This document shows, piece after piece, positions 1 to 11,512 of a stretch of DNA of 64,000 bases. The stretch's first letter is position 1; the number at the start of each line of letters is the position of its first letter. The position numbers and the translations under genes were made by a program. This stretch comes from Paenibacillus sabuli (GTDB taxonomy: Bacteria; Bacillota; Bacilli; Paenibacillales; Paenibacillaceae), in NCBI RefSeq assembly GCF_014705605.1, contig NZ_JACXIZ010000014.1, forward strand, positions 157,459 through 221,458. Direction: 5' to 3'. A model generated the notes under the pieces. The model worked only from the letters and a program-made list of their open reading frames with translations. It made no database searches and was not told the DNA's origin.

Positions 1-325
1 ACGACTGACTGACCGTGCCGATGCGGCGAAAGTCCGCACAATCGACACTGACCACGCGCGCGTAGCGGCGTGCGTGGTCAGTGTCCGGAAGTTGTACGAT
101 GCTGCCGGTCAGCGGCAGGAAGCGAAGCCTTCCCGGCACCTCGTCCTCGTTGGCCAGCACGTAGCGCTTGCCGAGCTTGCCGAGCAGCCAGCCGATAATG
201 ACCGTCGAGCTGATCGCATCGCCGTCCGGCTGGACATGGGAGACGACGAGATAGTCGTCTCCCTCCCGCAGGAAGCGCAGTGCCGCGTCCAGTTGCTCGC
301 GATAACCCGCGACGGCGCCGCTCAT
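1..325 (-). CDS. nrnA: DHH-family phosphoesterase, NrnA-like (partial, 3' part outside window)
   Basis: N-terminal 108 codons of a DHH/DHHA1 phosphoesterase, cut by the left window edge. NrnA-type enzymes degrade nanoRNA and dephosphorylate pAp. The visible DHH motif I region reads [13 protein letters not shown], with the metal-binding Asp residues of DGDA near residue 35, and a second acidic stretch VSVDCAD follows near residue 95. The ATG overlaps the rbfA stop by 4 bases (ATGA), so it is translationally coupled as the next gene of the rimP-nusA-infB-rbfA operon, where nrnA usually lies in Firmicutes. The DHH and DHHA1 signatures further downstream cannot be seen, so the exact subfamily is inferred from context. 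Confidence 0.85.
   Translation of the reverse strand, partial: MSGAVAGYREQLDAALRFLREGDDYLVVSHVQPDGDAISSTVIIGWLLGKLGKRYVLANEDEVPGRLRFLPLTGSIVQLPDTDHARRYARVVSVDCADFRRIGTVSQS
44..85. repeat. 14-bp perfect inverted repeat inside nrnA coding sequence
   Basis: Bases 44-57 (GACACTGACCACGC) are the exact reverse complement of 72-85. Three further pairs and one wobble extend the stem towards a 6-base loop at 62-67. The repeat lies within the nrnA reading frame, so it could fold in the mRNA. No T tract follows on either strand, so it does not look like an intrinsic terminator. Confidence 0.6.
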
Positions 326-678
326 GCTCTGCCGTCTCCCTTGTTGATCTCCTCCAGCAGCGATTCGATGCGGCTGCCGTACTCGATGCTGCTGTCGAAT
401 TTGAACAGCAGCTCCGGCGTATGGCGCAGCCGGATCCGCTTGCCCAGTTCGGAGCGGATAAAGCCGGCGCCGCGCGCCAGCGCCTTGAGCGTCTCTTCCT
501 TCTGCTCATCGCTGCCGAGCACGCTCAGATAGACCTTGGCCTGCGAAAGATCGCTGGTCACGTCCACTCCGGTCACGGTGATGAAGCCGATGCGCGGGTC
601 CTTGAGCTCGGTCTGAATAATTAGACTGAGCTCTTTTTTAATCTGTTCCCCGACGCGTCCGACCCGAATTTTTGCCAT
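322..678 (-). CDS. rbfA: 30S ribosome-binding factor A
   Basis: 118 residues, the usual RbfA length, with the single KH-like domain covering most of the protein. It starts [20 protein letters not shown] and carries the conserved [18 protein letters not shown] segment. RbfA binds the 30S subunit and helps mature the 5' end of 16S rRNA and cold-shock ribosome assembly. The ATG follows infB by 7 bases and has an AGAGGTGAG ribosome binding site. Its stop overlaps the start of the DHH phosphoesterase. The family assignment is secure from sequence and position. Confidence 0.97.
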   Translation of the reverse strand: MAKIRVGRVGEQIKKELSLIIQTELKDPRIGFITVTGVDVTSDLSQAKVYLSVLGSDEQKEETLKALARGAGFIRSELGKRIRLRHTPELLFKFDSSIEYGSRIESLLEEINKGDGRA

Positions 679-685
679 GCTGCGC

Positions 686-3287
<2,602 letters not shown>

Positions 3288-3295
<8 letters not shown>

Positions 3296-3614
3296 TATTC
3301 TCCACCTCCGGTAGTTGACTCAATTGCTTTTGGATCATCGCTGCGAAGCCTTGGTCCGTGACGGCTACCAAGACGCGTTCGGCTTTGCCGATCGCCTGGC
3401 CGATGGATACGCGATCCAGCGCCACGGCGTAATCTACGCCGTAAGTCGCGCATTTGTCCAGCACCTTCTTGCGCGTGCCGGGCGCGGTGTCCGTCGCGAT
3501 CAGCACCAGCTTGGCTTTGCCGTCGCGTATGCAGCGATGTACGATCTCCTCCCCGGTCGCCAGCTTGCCGGCCCGCATGGCCATCCCGAGATTGGACAGC
3601 ACTTTATGGTTCAC
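3288..3614 (-). CDS. rplGA: L7Ae/L30e-family ribosomal protein YlxQ
   Basis: 108 residues with an L7Ae/L30e-type RNA-binding fold, seen as [16 protein letters not shown], the [11 protein letters not shown] strand and the later [11 protein letters not shown] segment. The family binds kink-turn RNA. YlxQ sits between rnpM and infB in most Firmicutes, and its exact ribosomal role is not settled. The start overlaps the end of rnpM by 11 bases and the stop overlaps the TTG of infB, so this gene is embedded in a tightly coupled translation operon. Confidence 0.93.
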
Positions 3615-3915
3615 GGGCGTTCAGCTCCTTGGCGGCTTCAAATTGGTCCTGCACTTTTACAAAATCCTGCTCCAAACGGTCGTATAGGTCCGCATCGACC
3701 GTCGCCTTGAGCGCCCGGTCGAGCGCGCGAGCTTTGCGGGCGAGCCGGAAGCATTCCACCTTGCCGCACAGATAAGCGCCGCGGCCGGGCTTTTTTCCGG
3801 TCAGATCGATCAACGTTTCGCCCTCCGGCGTGCGCACGATGCGAATCAGTTCCTTTTTAGGCATCATTTCCTGGCAGGCTACGCATTTGCGCAGCGGAAT
3901 TTTTCTCGGTCTCAT
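3604..3915 (-). CDS. rnpM: RNase P modulator RnpM (YlxR family)
   Basis: 103 residues of the YlxR/DUF448 family. The N terminus has the conserved RKCVACQEMMPKKELIRIVR pattern, followed by GRGAYLC, with cysteines at about 11, 14 and 50 in the family positions. YlxR of B. subtilis binds the RNase P RNA and modulates its activity, hence the name RnpM. It lies between nusA (33-base gap) and rplGA (11-base overlap), its normal location. The family assignment is firm, and the function is taken from the B. subtilis homologue. Confidence 0.93.
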   Translation of the reverse strand: MRPRKIPLRKCVACQEMMPKKELIRIVRTPEGETLIDLTGKKPGRGAYLCGKVECFRLARKARALDRALKATVDADLYDRLEQDFVKVQDQFEAAKELNAREP

Positions 3916-3948
3916 ACTCGTTCTCCCCTTTGAAGCGTTCCGACAAGA

Positions 3949-5046
3949 TCAATCGATGGAGACCGAATCCTGCGGCATCGTATCGGATTGCGTCCGCGGA
4001 CGGCCGTATTCCTCCTCCGCCTGCGTCTCGCTCTTGATGTCGATTTTCCAGCCGGTCAGCTTCGCCGCGAGCCGCGCATTCTGCCCCTTGATGCCGATGG
4101 CCAGCGACAGCTGATAATCCGGCACGATGACGCGCGCCATCTTCTCCTGCTCGAACACGATGACCTCGAGCACCTTGGACGGACTGAGCGCATTGGCGAC
4201 GTACTCCTCGACATTGTCCGACCAGCGTACGATATCGATTTTCTCACCCTTGAGCTCGGTCACGATCGTCTGCACCCGCATGCCCTTGGGACCGACGCAG
4301 GAGCCGACCGGATCGACCTCCTCGTTGCGCGAATGGACCGCGATTTTGGAGCGGAAGCCCGCCTCGCGCGCTACGGAGCGAATTTCGACGACGCCGTCAT
4401 AGATTTCCGGAACCTCCAGCTCGAAGAGCCGCTTCAACAAGCCGGGATGCGTGCGCGAGAGGATGATTTGCGGACCCTTGGTCGTGTTCTCCACCTTCGT
4501 AATGAAGCTTTTCACCCGGTCCAGATGCTTGAACTTGTCGGTCGGCATCAGCTCGGTCAGAGGCAGCACCGCTTCCACTTTGCCCAAATCTACAAACAGA
4601 TTGCGCGTATCCTGACGCTGCACGAAGCCGTTGACAATGTCCTCTTCCTTGTCGATGAAGGCATTGTAGATCAACCCGCGTTCCGCCTCGCGAATGCGCT
4701 GCGTGACCACCTGCTTGGCGGTCTGCGCCGCGATACGTCCGAAGTCGCGGGGCGTCACTTCAATTTCGGCAATGTCGTCGAGCTGATAATGCGGATTGAT
4801 TTCACGCGAGGCCTCCACGGAAATTTCCATCCGGGGATCCAGTACTTCCTCGACGACCGTTTTGCGCGCATATACCTTGATGACGCCGGTAAACCGGTTA
4901 ATGTCGACGCGAACGTTTTGCGCGGTGTTGAAATTGCGCTTGTAGCTGGAAATGAGCGCAGCTTCGATGGCTTCGATCAACACATCCTTGGCTATCCCTT
5001 TATCCCGTTCGATTTCCGACAACGCTTCAATAAAATCCGTGCTCAT
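3949..5046 (-). CDS. nusA: Transcription termination/antitermination factor NusA
   Basis: 365 residues, the usual length in Firmicutes, which lack the C-terminal acidic repeats of E. coli NusA. Domains in order: RNA polymerase-binding N-terminal domain (1-125), S1 domain (about 130-200) and two KH domains (about 230-345), with the diagnostic VDPVGSCVGPKGMRVQTI in KH1. NusA modulates pausing and intrinsic termination. AAAGGAGG lies 12 bases before the ATG. It is the second gene of the rimP operon, 26 bases after rimP. Confidence 0.97.
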   Translation of the reverse strand: MSTDFIEALSEIERDKGIAKDVLIEAIEAALISSYKRNFNTAQNVRVDINRFTGVIKVYARKTVVEEVLDPRMEISVEASREINPHYQLDDIAEIEVTPRDFGRIAAQTAKQVVTQRIREAERGLIYNAFIDKEEDIVNGFVQRQDTRNLFVDLGKVEAVLPLTELMPTDKFKHLDRVKSFITKVENTTKGPQIILSRTHPGLLKRLFELEVPEIYDGVVEIRSVAREAGFRSKIAVHSRNEEVDPVGSCVGPKGMRVQTIVTELKGEKIDIVRWSDNVEEYVANALSPSKVLEVIVFEQEKMARVIVPDYQLSLAIGIKGQNARLAAKLTGWKIDIKSETQAEEEYGRPRTQSDTMPQDSVSID

Positions 5047-5072
5047 TTGAAATGAGTTCCTCCTTTGGACAA

Positions 5073-5534
5073 TTAGAAAACAATAGCCAGCCGTGCGCTC
5101 GCAACCTTGGCGTACGGAATGGTGTGGCGTTTTTTGCCGATCGCGATAACCAGTTGCTCGCCGTCGAAAGTCTGCAACTGTCCCTCAAACTCCTTCAAGC
5201 CGTCAAGCGCCTCGTACGTCGTCACGAAGACATGCTTTCCCACAGCCTTGCGCAGATCATCCGCTTTCTTGAGCGGGCGTTCGGCGCCGGGAGAAGACAC
5301 CTCGAGGAAGTAAGCCTTGTCGATCGGATCGTTGCGATCGAGCGCTTCGCTCAAAAACTCGCTGATTTTGCCGCATTCGTCGATGTCGATGCCGCCGTCC
5401 TTGTCGACGTAAACCCGCAAGAACCAGTTGCTCCCCTCCTTGACAAACTCGATGTCCACCAGCTCGAAGCCGTTGTCGTCGAGGTAAGGACGAACCAGTT
5501 GCTCGACGGCGCTATTGATAGCCGTTGTACTCAA
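5073..5534 (-). CDS. rimP: Ribosome maturation factor RimP
   Basis: 153-residue RimP, needed for 30S maturation. The N-terminal domain (VEQLVRPYLDDNGFELVDIE) and the C-terminal SH3-like domain (VSSPGAERPLKKADDL onward) are both present. I chose the TTG at 5534 because GGGAGG stands 7 bases upstream and the protein then starts LSTTAINSAVEQ, which fits the family. A TTG 30 bases further up (5564) keeps the frame but has no ribosome binding site. First gene of the nusA operon, preceded by a strong promoter and a leader hairpin. Confidence 0.94.
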   Translation of the reverse strand: MSTTAINSAVEQLVRPYLDDNGFELVDIEFVKEGSNWFLRVYVDKDGGIDIDECGKISEFLSEALDRNDPIDKAYFLEVSSPGAERPLKKADDLRKAVGKHVFVTTYEALDGLKEFEGQLQTFDGEQLVIAIGKKRHTIPYAKVASARLAIVF

Positions 5535-5593
5535 ACTAGCGACCTCCCACGTGGTTGATTGCAATTTCTATGCTTATATTTGGGCAAAAGGTA

Positions 5594-5615
5594 AAGAGTG
5601 GGTTGCCCCACTCTT
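5594..5615 (-). promoter_or_regulatory. Hairpin in the rimP leader RNA
   Basis: A 9-bp perfect stem (AAGAGTGGG with CCCACTCTT, 4-base loop) lies about 30 bases into the predicted transcript and about 60 bases before the rimP start. On the minus strand it is followed by TTTACCTTTT. It could be an attenuator of the nusA operon or a leader structure. Since it lies downstream of the promoter, it is less likely to be just the polC terminator. Confidence 0.65.
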
Positions 5616-5650
5616 CTGCGGAATACTTTATCATCAGGATTGCCAGAAAA

Positions 5651-5679
5651 ATTATACCATAACCCTGCGAAAGTGACAA
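5651..5679 (-). promoter_or_regulatory. SigA-type promoter of the rimP-nusA-infB operon
   Basis: On the minus strand: -35 TTGTCA (plus 5674-5679), 17-base spacer, extended -10 TGGTATAAT (hexamer at 5651-5656). The -10 is a perfect consensus and the -35 matches at five of six positions. Expected start near 5644 gives a leader of about 110 bases before rimP. Confidence 0.85.
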
Positions 5680-5695
5680 GACGGCGGGGCTCTGC

Positions 5696-8600
5696 CTAGA
5701 ACAGCGACAACTGATTTGTCTCAGGGAGACCGCGGAAGCAGCCCATCTCCGTCAGCAGCTCGACGACGGTTTTGCTGGCCTTGGATTTTTGCTGGAAGTC
5801 CTCGATCGACAGGAATTCGCCCTCTTCCTTCGCCGCCGCAATGTTGCGGGCGGCGTTGTCGCCGATGCCGCCGATTGCCGCGAACGGCGGGATCAGCGAA
5901 TCGCCTTCGATGGTGAAGCGCAGCGCGTCGGATTTGAACAGATCGATCGGTTTGAAGGAGAAGCCGCGTGCGGTCATCTCCAGCGCCATTTCCAGAATGG
6001 ACACCATTGCCTTTTCCTTCGGCAGCGCCTGGAAGCCCTTGGCCTCGATCTCGACCAGCTTGCGCTTGATCGCGTCGTAGCCCTGACAGAGCAGCTCCAG
6101 ATCGAAGTCCTCCGCCCGCACCGTGAAGTACGTGGCGTAATAGGCGATCGGATAATACAGCTTGAAAAACGCCGTCCGCACCGCCGAGATGACATACGCC
6201 GCGGCATGCGCCTTCGGAAACATGTACTCGATGCGCAGGCAGGAGTCGATGTACCATTGCGGCACCTTGCAAGCTTTCATCTCCTCGATCCACTCCGGCG
6301 TGAGTCCCCTGCCCTTGCGCACGCTCTCGGTAATCTTGAAGGCGAGTCCGGCATCCATGCCGGCCTTGTAGATCAGGTACAGCATGATATCGTCGCGGCA
6401 CCCGATGACCGTTTTGATCGTGCACGTATTGTTTTTGATGAGCTCCTGGGCATTGCCGAGCCAGACGCCGGTGCCGTGCGAGAGCCCCGAGATCTGCAGC
6501 AGATCGGCAAAGGTCGAAGGCTGCGTTTCGTCCAGCATTTGACGCACGAACTTGGTGCCCATCTCCGGCACCCCGTAAGTGGCGACAGGCGTTCGAATCT
6601 GCTCCGGCGTGACGCCGAGCGCATCCGTGGAATTGAACAGGCTCATCACCTTCGGATCGTTCATCGGAATCGATGTCGGATCGACCCCGGTCAGGTCCTG
6701 CAGCATCCGCATCATCGTCGGATCGTCGTGTCCGAGAATGTCGAGCTTGAGCAGATTGGTCTCGAAGGCGTGATAGTCGAAATGCGTCGTTTTCCATTCC
6801 GCGCTCGTATCGTCGGCCGGAAATTGCACCGGCGTCACATCCTCGACCTCAATGTAATCCGGCACGACGACGATACCGCCCGGATGCTGTCCCGTGCTTC
6901 GCTTGACGCCGGTGCAACCGCTGGCCAGCCGGTTCAGCTCGGCGCCGCGCCACTTTTTGCCCTGCTGCTCCTCGTACTTTTTGGCGAAGCCGTAGGCCGT
7001 CTTCTCCGCTACCGTCCCGATCGTGCCGGCACGGAACACGCTTTTTTCGCCGAACAGCACCTTCGTATAGTTGTGCGCGTGGGGCTGGTATTCGCCGGAG
7101 AAGTTCAAGTCGATATCCGGCACTTTGTCCCCCTTGAAGCCGAGGAAGGTCTCGAACGGAATGTCCTGCCCCTCGCCTTTCATCATGCGCCCGCACTCGG
7201 GGCATGCCTTGTCAGGCAGGTCGAAGCCGCTCTTGACGCTGCCGTCGAGGAACCATTCGCTGTACTTGCAGTCGGGATCCTTGCACAAGTAGTGCGCCGG
7301 CAGCGGATTGACCTCGGAGATGCCCAGGAAGGTCGCCACGACCGAGGAGCCGACCGAGCCCCGCGAGCCGACGAGGTACCCGTCCTCGTTTGATTTTTTG
7401 ACGAGCCGCTCGGAGATCAGATAGTTCGCCGAGAAGCCGAACTTGATGATCGGCACGAGCTCCTTCTCCAGCCGCTGCACGACGACGTCGGGAATCGGCT
7501 CGCCATACATGCTGCGCGCCGTCGCATAGCAGGTCTCGCGAATCTCCTCGTCCGCCCCCTCCATATTCGGCGTGAACAGCTTGTCGGGGAACATCTCGAA
7601 CGGCTCGAACCGCTCGGCGAGCGCGTTCGTATTCGTGACGACGATCTCGTAGGCCTTGTCCTCGCCGAGGAACGCCATCTCCTTGAGCATTTCCTCGGTC
7701 GTGCGGAAGTGGGCGTCGGGCTTGGTCATATCCTTCAGCGGGCTGAACCCCGTAATGCCCTGGATTGTAATGTCGCGATAGATTTTGTCGCGCTCGTTCA
7801 GATAATGGACATTGCCGGTGGCGATGACCGGCTTGCCGAGCTTGTCGCCGATACGCACGACGCGCCGCAGCGCCTGTTCCAGCTCGGCGCGGCTGCCGAC
7901 CAGCCCCTTCTCCACCAGATGCATGTAGAAGGTCAGCGGCTGCACCTCCAGCACATCGTAGAACCGGGCCACCTCTTCCGCCTCTTCCTCCGACTTGTTC
8001 AGCACGGTTTCAAAAAATTCGCCCTTCTCGCAGCCGGAGACGATCAACAGCCCTTCCCGCATTTCCGTCAGCTTGCTCTTGGGCATACGGGCGACGCGCT
8101 TGAAATGGGCCGTATGCGAGAGGGAAATGAGCTTGAACAGATTTTTTTTACCGGTCGCGTCAAGCGCATAGACCCCGCAATGAAACGGTCGCGCATTGGA
8201 AAGATCAAGCCCGGTGTAGTCGTTGAGCTGATGGAGACCGGTAATGTGGCGCTCCGCCGCATCCTTGATCAATCCGTATAGCACCCCGCCGAGCGCGAGC
8301 GAATCGTCGACAGCGCGGTGATGATTGTCAAGACTGATTTTGTAGCGGTCGGCAAGCGTGTTGAGCCGGTGATTTTTCATCGACGGGTGAAGGAAGCGCG
8401 CCAGCTCCAGCGTGTCGAGCACCGGATTGTCGACCTCCGGCATGTCGTGCGCCTTGCACGCCGCCTGGATGAATCCGATATCGAAGCGGGCATTATGCGC
8501 CACCAGTACCGCGTTGCCCACGAATGCGACGAATTCCTGCAGCTTCGGCCCGAGCTCGGGGGCGCCCGCGACCATATCGTCGGTAATATTGGTGAGCTGC

Positions 8601-10000
8601 TGAATGTGGTACGGAATTTTTTCATGCGGATCGATCAGCGTGGAGAAGCGCTCAGTCTCCTGCCCGTTCACCATTTTGACCCCGGCCAGCTCGATGATTT
8701 TGTTGTTGATGACCGAGAGGCCGGTCGTCTCGATGTCGAACACGACGTATTCGGCATCCGCCAGCGCTTGCTCGCGCGGGTTCAGCACCATCGGCACAGC
8801 GTCGTTGATCACATTGGCCTCGACGCCGTACAGCAGCTTAATGCCGTTTTTTTGGGCGTGCTTGTACGCGTCCGGGTAGCACTGCACATTGCTGTGATCG
8901 GTGACCGCCAGTGCCGTGTGCCCCCATTTGGCCGCGGTTTTTATGTAGGCGTCGATCGACGTCACGGCGTCCATCGTGCTCATCGTCGTATGCAGATGGA
9001 ATTCGACGCGCTTGTTCTCCGCTTCGTCGGTGCGCTCCTTCGGCGCGCGGACCTCGTGCAGATCGTTTGGCATCATGACCAGCTCGGGCTCTTGCATGAA
9101 GCGGTCGTATTCGACGCGGCCGCGGGCCTTGATCCACTTGCCATTGGCCAGCAGCCCGTATAGCTTGACGTCCTCCTTCGTCTTGGCGAACAGCTTCATC
9201 GCCATCGAATCGGTGAAGTCCGTCACGTAGAAGGTGAACAGCGTGCTGCCGTTGCGCAGCTCCTTCACTTCGAGTCCGAATACGGTGCCCTGCACCGTTA
9301 TTTTCTTTTCTTCCTCGATGATCTGCTCGAGCGGGGTCGGCTGTTCGCGGATATCGTAGCCGATCACGAGCTGCTGCTGCCCCTCTTCCTCGGGCGGCGC
9401 CTCGCTGACGGCACTGGCCATCATCTGCTCGATGATCTCGCGCTCCTCCTGGACGAGCCGCTGGTTGAACGCCTCCTGCTCCTCCGGCTGCGTTTCCCCG
9501 GCCAACAGCCGAATGCTGCAACCGGCGCGGAAATGGCGCTCAAAATAGTCGGACGCCGCCTCGGCGATCCGCTTCTTCCTGGCCATTTCCAGAGCGGCGC
9601 TGCTGCTCAGCGTCAGCGTCAAGCCGGCCCCGTCGCGCTCCAGCACGGCCTTGCCGAGCCAGCCGTTGACCGAGGCCATCTCGCGCTGCGCCCACTCAAC
9701 AAACATCGGCCAGTAGGCATGCACCAGCTCCGCAGCCGCGACGGTCTCGTCATGCACGAATACGAACGCGCAGTCGGCAATATGAGCGAATTGGTCCCGC
9801 ACGGTCCCCGTTAACCGCACATGCGCCTCCAAAGGCGCCAAGGACGTTTTGCGTATGCAAAACGTCCATCTCCGGTTGCCGCCGCTAACGATGACCCGCT
9901 CGATCTCGGCATCGGCGTAATACGCGGCGCCAAATTCCTCCGGCAGCTGCGCCTGCTCCAGCAGAAGCCGGAAGCGGCCGCGGTTGTTTGCTTCGTTCAC
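5696..10000 (-). CDS. polC: DNA polymerase III PolC-type alpha subunit
   Basis: 1434 residues, the typical PolC length. PolC is the replicative polymerase of low-GC Gram-positives and carries its own 3'-5' proofreading exonuclease. Seen in order: N-terminal and OB domains, PHP domain (HLHTTMSTMDAV near 333), the exonuclease inserted in the PHP domain (VVFDIETTGLS near 421), then the polymerase palm and fingers with PDIDLNFSGEYQ and the C-terminal segment. Start is GTG with GGGGAGGGG just upstream. It follows proS by 49 bases, as in Bacillus. No clear terminator follows, and the next promoter begins within its 3' flank. Confidence 0.98.
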   Translation of the reverse strand: MNEANNRGRFRLLLEQAQLPEEFGAAYYADAEIERVIVSGGNRRWTFCIRKTSLAPLEAHVRLTGTVRDQFAHIADCAFVFVHDETVAAAELVHAYWPMFVEWAQREMASVNGWLGKAVLERDGAGLTLTLSSSAALEMARKKRIAEAASDYFERHFRAGCSIRLLAGETQPEEQEAFNQRLVQEEREIIEQMMASAVSEAPPEEEGQQQLVIGYDIREQPTPLEQIIEEEKKITVQGTVFGLEVKELRNGSTLFTFYVTDFTDSMAMKLFAKTKEDVKLYGLLANGKWIKARGRVEYDRFMQEPELVMMPNDLHEVRAPKERTDEAENKRVEFHLHTTMSTMDAVTSIDAYIKTAAKWGHTALAVTDHSNVQCYPDAYKHAQKNGIKLLYGVEANVINDAVPMVLNPREQALADAEYVVFDIETTGLSVINNKIIELAGVKMVNGQETERFSTLIDPHEKIPYHIQQLTNITDDMVAGAPELGPKLQEFVAFVGNAVLVAHNARFDIGFIQAACKAHDMPEVDNPVLDTLELARFLHPSMKNHRLNTLADRYKISLDNHHRAVDDSLALGGVLYGLIKDAAERHITGLHQLNDYTGLDLSNARPFHCGVYALDATGKKNLFKLISLSHTAHFKRVARMPKSKLTEMREGLLIVSGCEKGEFFETVLNKSEEEAEEVARFYDVLEVQPLTFYMHLVEKGLVGSRAELEQALRRVVRIGDKLGKPVIATGNVHYLNERDKIYRDITIQGITGFSPLKDMTKPDAHFRTTEEMLKEMAFLGEDKAYEIVVTNTNALAERFEPFEMFPDKLFTPNMEGADEEIRETCYATARSMYGEPIPDVVVQRLEKELVPIIKFGFSANYLISERLVKKSNEDGYLVGSRGSVGSSVVATFLGISEVNPLPAHYLCKDPDCKYSEWFLDGSVKSGFDLPDKACPECGRMMKGEGQDIPFETFLGFKGDKVPDIDLNFSGEYQPHAHNYTKVLFGEKSVFRAGTIGTVAEKTAYGFAKKYEEQQGKKWRGAELNRLASGCTGVKRSTGQHPGGIVVVPDYIEVEDVTPVQFPADDTSAEWKTTHFDYHAFETNLLKLDILGHDDPTMMRMLQDLTGVDPTSIPMNDPKVMSLFNSTDALGVTPEQIRTPVATYGVPEMGTKFVRQMLDETQPSTFADLLQISGLSHGTGVWLGNAQELIKNNTCTIKTVIGCRDDIMLYLIYKAGMDAGLAFKITESVRKGRGLTPEWIEEMKACKVPQWYIDSCLRIEYMFPKAHAAAYVISAVRTAFFKLYYPIAYYATYFTVRAEDFDLELLCQGYDAIKRKLVEIEAKGFQALPKEKAMVSILEMALEMTARGFSFKPIDLFKSDALRFTIEGDSLIPPFAAIGGIGDNAARNIAAAKEEGEFLSIEDFQQKSKASKTVVELLTEMGCFRGLPETNQLSLF

Positions 10001-10049
10001 AGTGGCTTCCCCTCCCCAGGTTCGGCTTGCCGCCTGCCGGCGGCGCGAA

Positions 10050-11498
10050 TCAGTATGCCCGTGCGAACACGACGGTGTGCTTGGCCTCGGCGCCGCAGAC
10101 GAGACAGGTCGACTTCTCGTGTTCCGGCTGGAACGGAATGTTGCGGCTCGTCGCCCCGGTCTCTTCCTTCACCTGCCGCTCGCATGCCTCCGAGCCGCAC
10201 CAGCCCGCCTCGACGAATCCGCGGCTCGCCTCTTGTTGCGCCTTGAGCTCGTCCAGCGTGTCGACCGACTTGGAATGCTCTTCACGGAACCGCAGTGCCT
10301 TGTCGTACATCTCGCGCTGAATTTCGTCCAGCAGCCGCGTCACTTCATCCACGATGCCGCTCTGCTGCACGACGCGCTTCTCGCCCGAGCTGCGCGAGAC
10401 GAGCACGGCGGCGCCGTTCTCCATGTCGCGAGGGCCGAGCTCGAGCCGAATCGGCACGCCGCGCATCTCGTATTCGTTGAATTTCCAGCCCGGGCTCAGG
10501 TCGGCACGATCGTCCACGCGTACGCGGATGCCGGCTTTTTTGAGCTCGGCGTACAGCTCGTCGACGCGGGCGATGACCTGCTCGCGCGTCTTGGGCGGCC
10601 CGATCGGAATCATGACAACCTGCGTCGGCGCCACCTTCGGCGGCAGCGCCAGGCCGCGATCGTCGCCGTGCACCATGATGAGCGCGCCGATCAGGCGCGT
10701 GCTGACGCCCCAGGAGGTCGTATGCGCATGCTGCAAATTGTTCTCGCGATCCAGGAATTTGATGTCGAAGGCCACTGCAAAATTCGTCCCCAAATAATGC
10801 GAGGTGCCCGCCTGCACGGCGCGGCCGTCCTTCATCATCGCCTCGATCGAGAACGTATCGACCGCCCCCGCGAATTTTTCGGACGGCGTCTTTTGCCCGA
10901 CGATGACCGGCATCGCCAGGAAATTCTCCACGAAGTCGCGATAAATTTCGAGCATCTGCATCGTTTCCTCGCGCGCCTCTTCCTCCGTCTCGTGCGCGGT
11001 ATGCCCCTCCTGCCAGAGGAACTCGCTCGTCCGCAAGAACGGCAGCGTTCGCTTTTCCCAGCGCACGACATTGGCCCACTGGTTGATTTTGACCGGCAGG
11101 TCGCGATACGACTGGATCCACTTGGCATACATATGACCGATCATCGTCTCCGAGGTCGGCCGAATGGCCAGCCGCTCCTCCAACTGCTCGCCGGCGGCCT
11201 CCGTCACCCAGGGCAGCTCCGGGTTGAAGCCTTCGACGTGGTCCTTCTCCTTCTGGAAGAAGCTCTCGGGAATAAAGAGCGGAAAGTACGCATTGCGGTG
11301 ACCGGTTTCCTTGAACCGGCGGTCGAGCTCATCCTGAATGTTTTCCCACAGCTCGAAGCCCTCGGGACGGAAGACGATGCATCCGCGCACCGGCGAATAA
11401 TCCATCAGCTCCGCTTTTTTGATCACATCGATATACCAGCGTGAGAAATCCTCGCCCTGCGGCGTAATTTCCGATACGAACTGCTTGTCTTTAGCCAT
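10050..11498 (-). CDS. proS: Prolyl-tRNA synthetase, archaeal/eukaryal-like type
   Basis: 482-residue class II synthetase that charges tRNA-Pro. The length, the motif 2 region (FLRTSEFLWQEGHTAHETEE), RPTSETMIG and the C-terminal four-Cys zinc-like module (CGSEAC and CLVCG) ending in FARAY mark the archaeal/eukaryal-like type. The roughly 565-residue bacterial type found at this locus in B. subtilis has an inserted editing domain near the middle, and there is no room for it here. Deacylation of Ala-tRNA-Pro would then need a separate protein. Position between rseP and polC is the normal proS site. Confidence 0.95.
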   Translation of the reverse strand: MAKDKQFVSEITPQGEDFSRWYIDVIKKAELMDYSPVRGCIVFRPEGFELWENIQDELDRRFKETGHRNAYFPLFIPESFFQKEKDHVEGFNPELPWVTEAAGEQLEERLAIRPTSETMIGHMYAKWIQSYRDLPVKINQWANVVRWEKRTLPFLRTSEFLWQEGHTAHETEEEAREETMQMLEIYRDFVENFLAMPVIVGQKTPSEKFAGAVDTFSIEAMMKDGRAVQAGTSHYLGTNFAVAFDIKFLDRENNLQHAHTTSWGVSTRLIGALIMVHGDDRGLALPPKVAPTQVVMIPIGPPKTREQVIARVDELYAELKKAGIRVRVDDRADLSPGWKFNEYEMRGVPIRLELGPRDMENGAAVLVSRSSGEKRVVQQSGIVDEVTRLLDEIQREMYDKALRFREEHSKSVDTLDELKAQQEASRGFVEAGWCGSEACERQVKEETGATSRNIPFQPEHEKSTCLVCGAEAKHTVVFARAY

Positions 11499-11512
11499 GA
11501 GCCCCTCCTTGA

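Noticed and set aside
5789..7393. 534-residue plus-strand open frame opposite polC
   Set aside because: Lies inside conserved polC codons on the other strand; composition is typical of a shadow.
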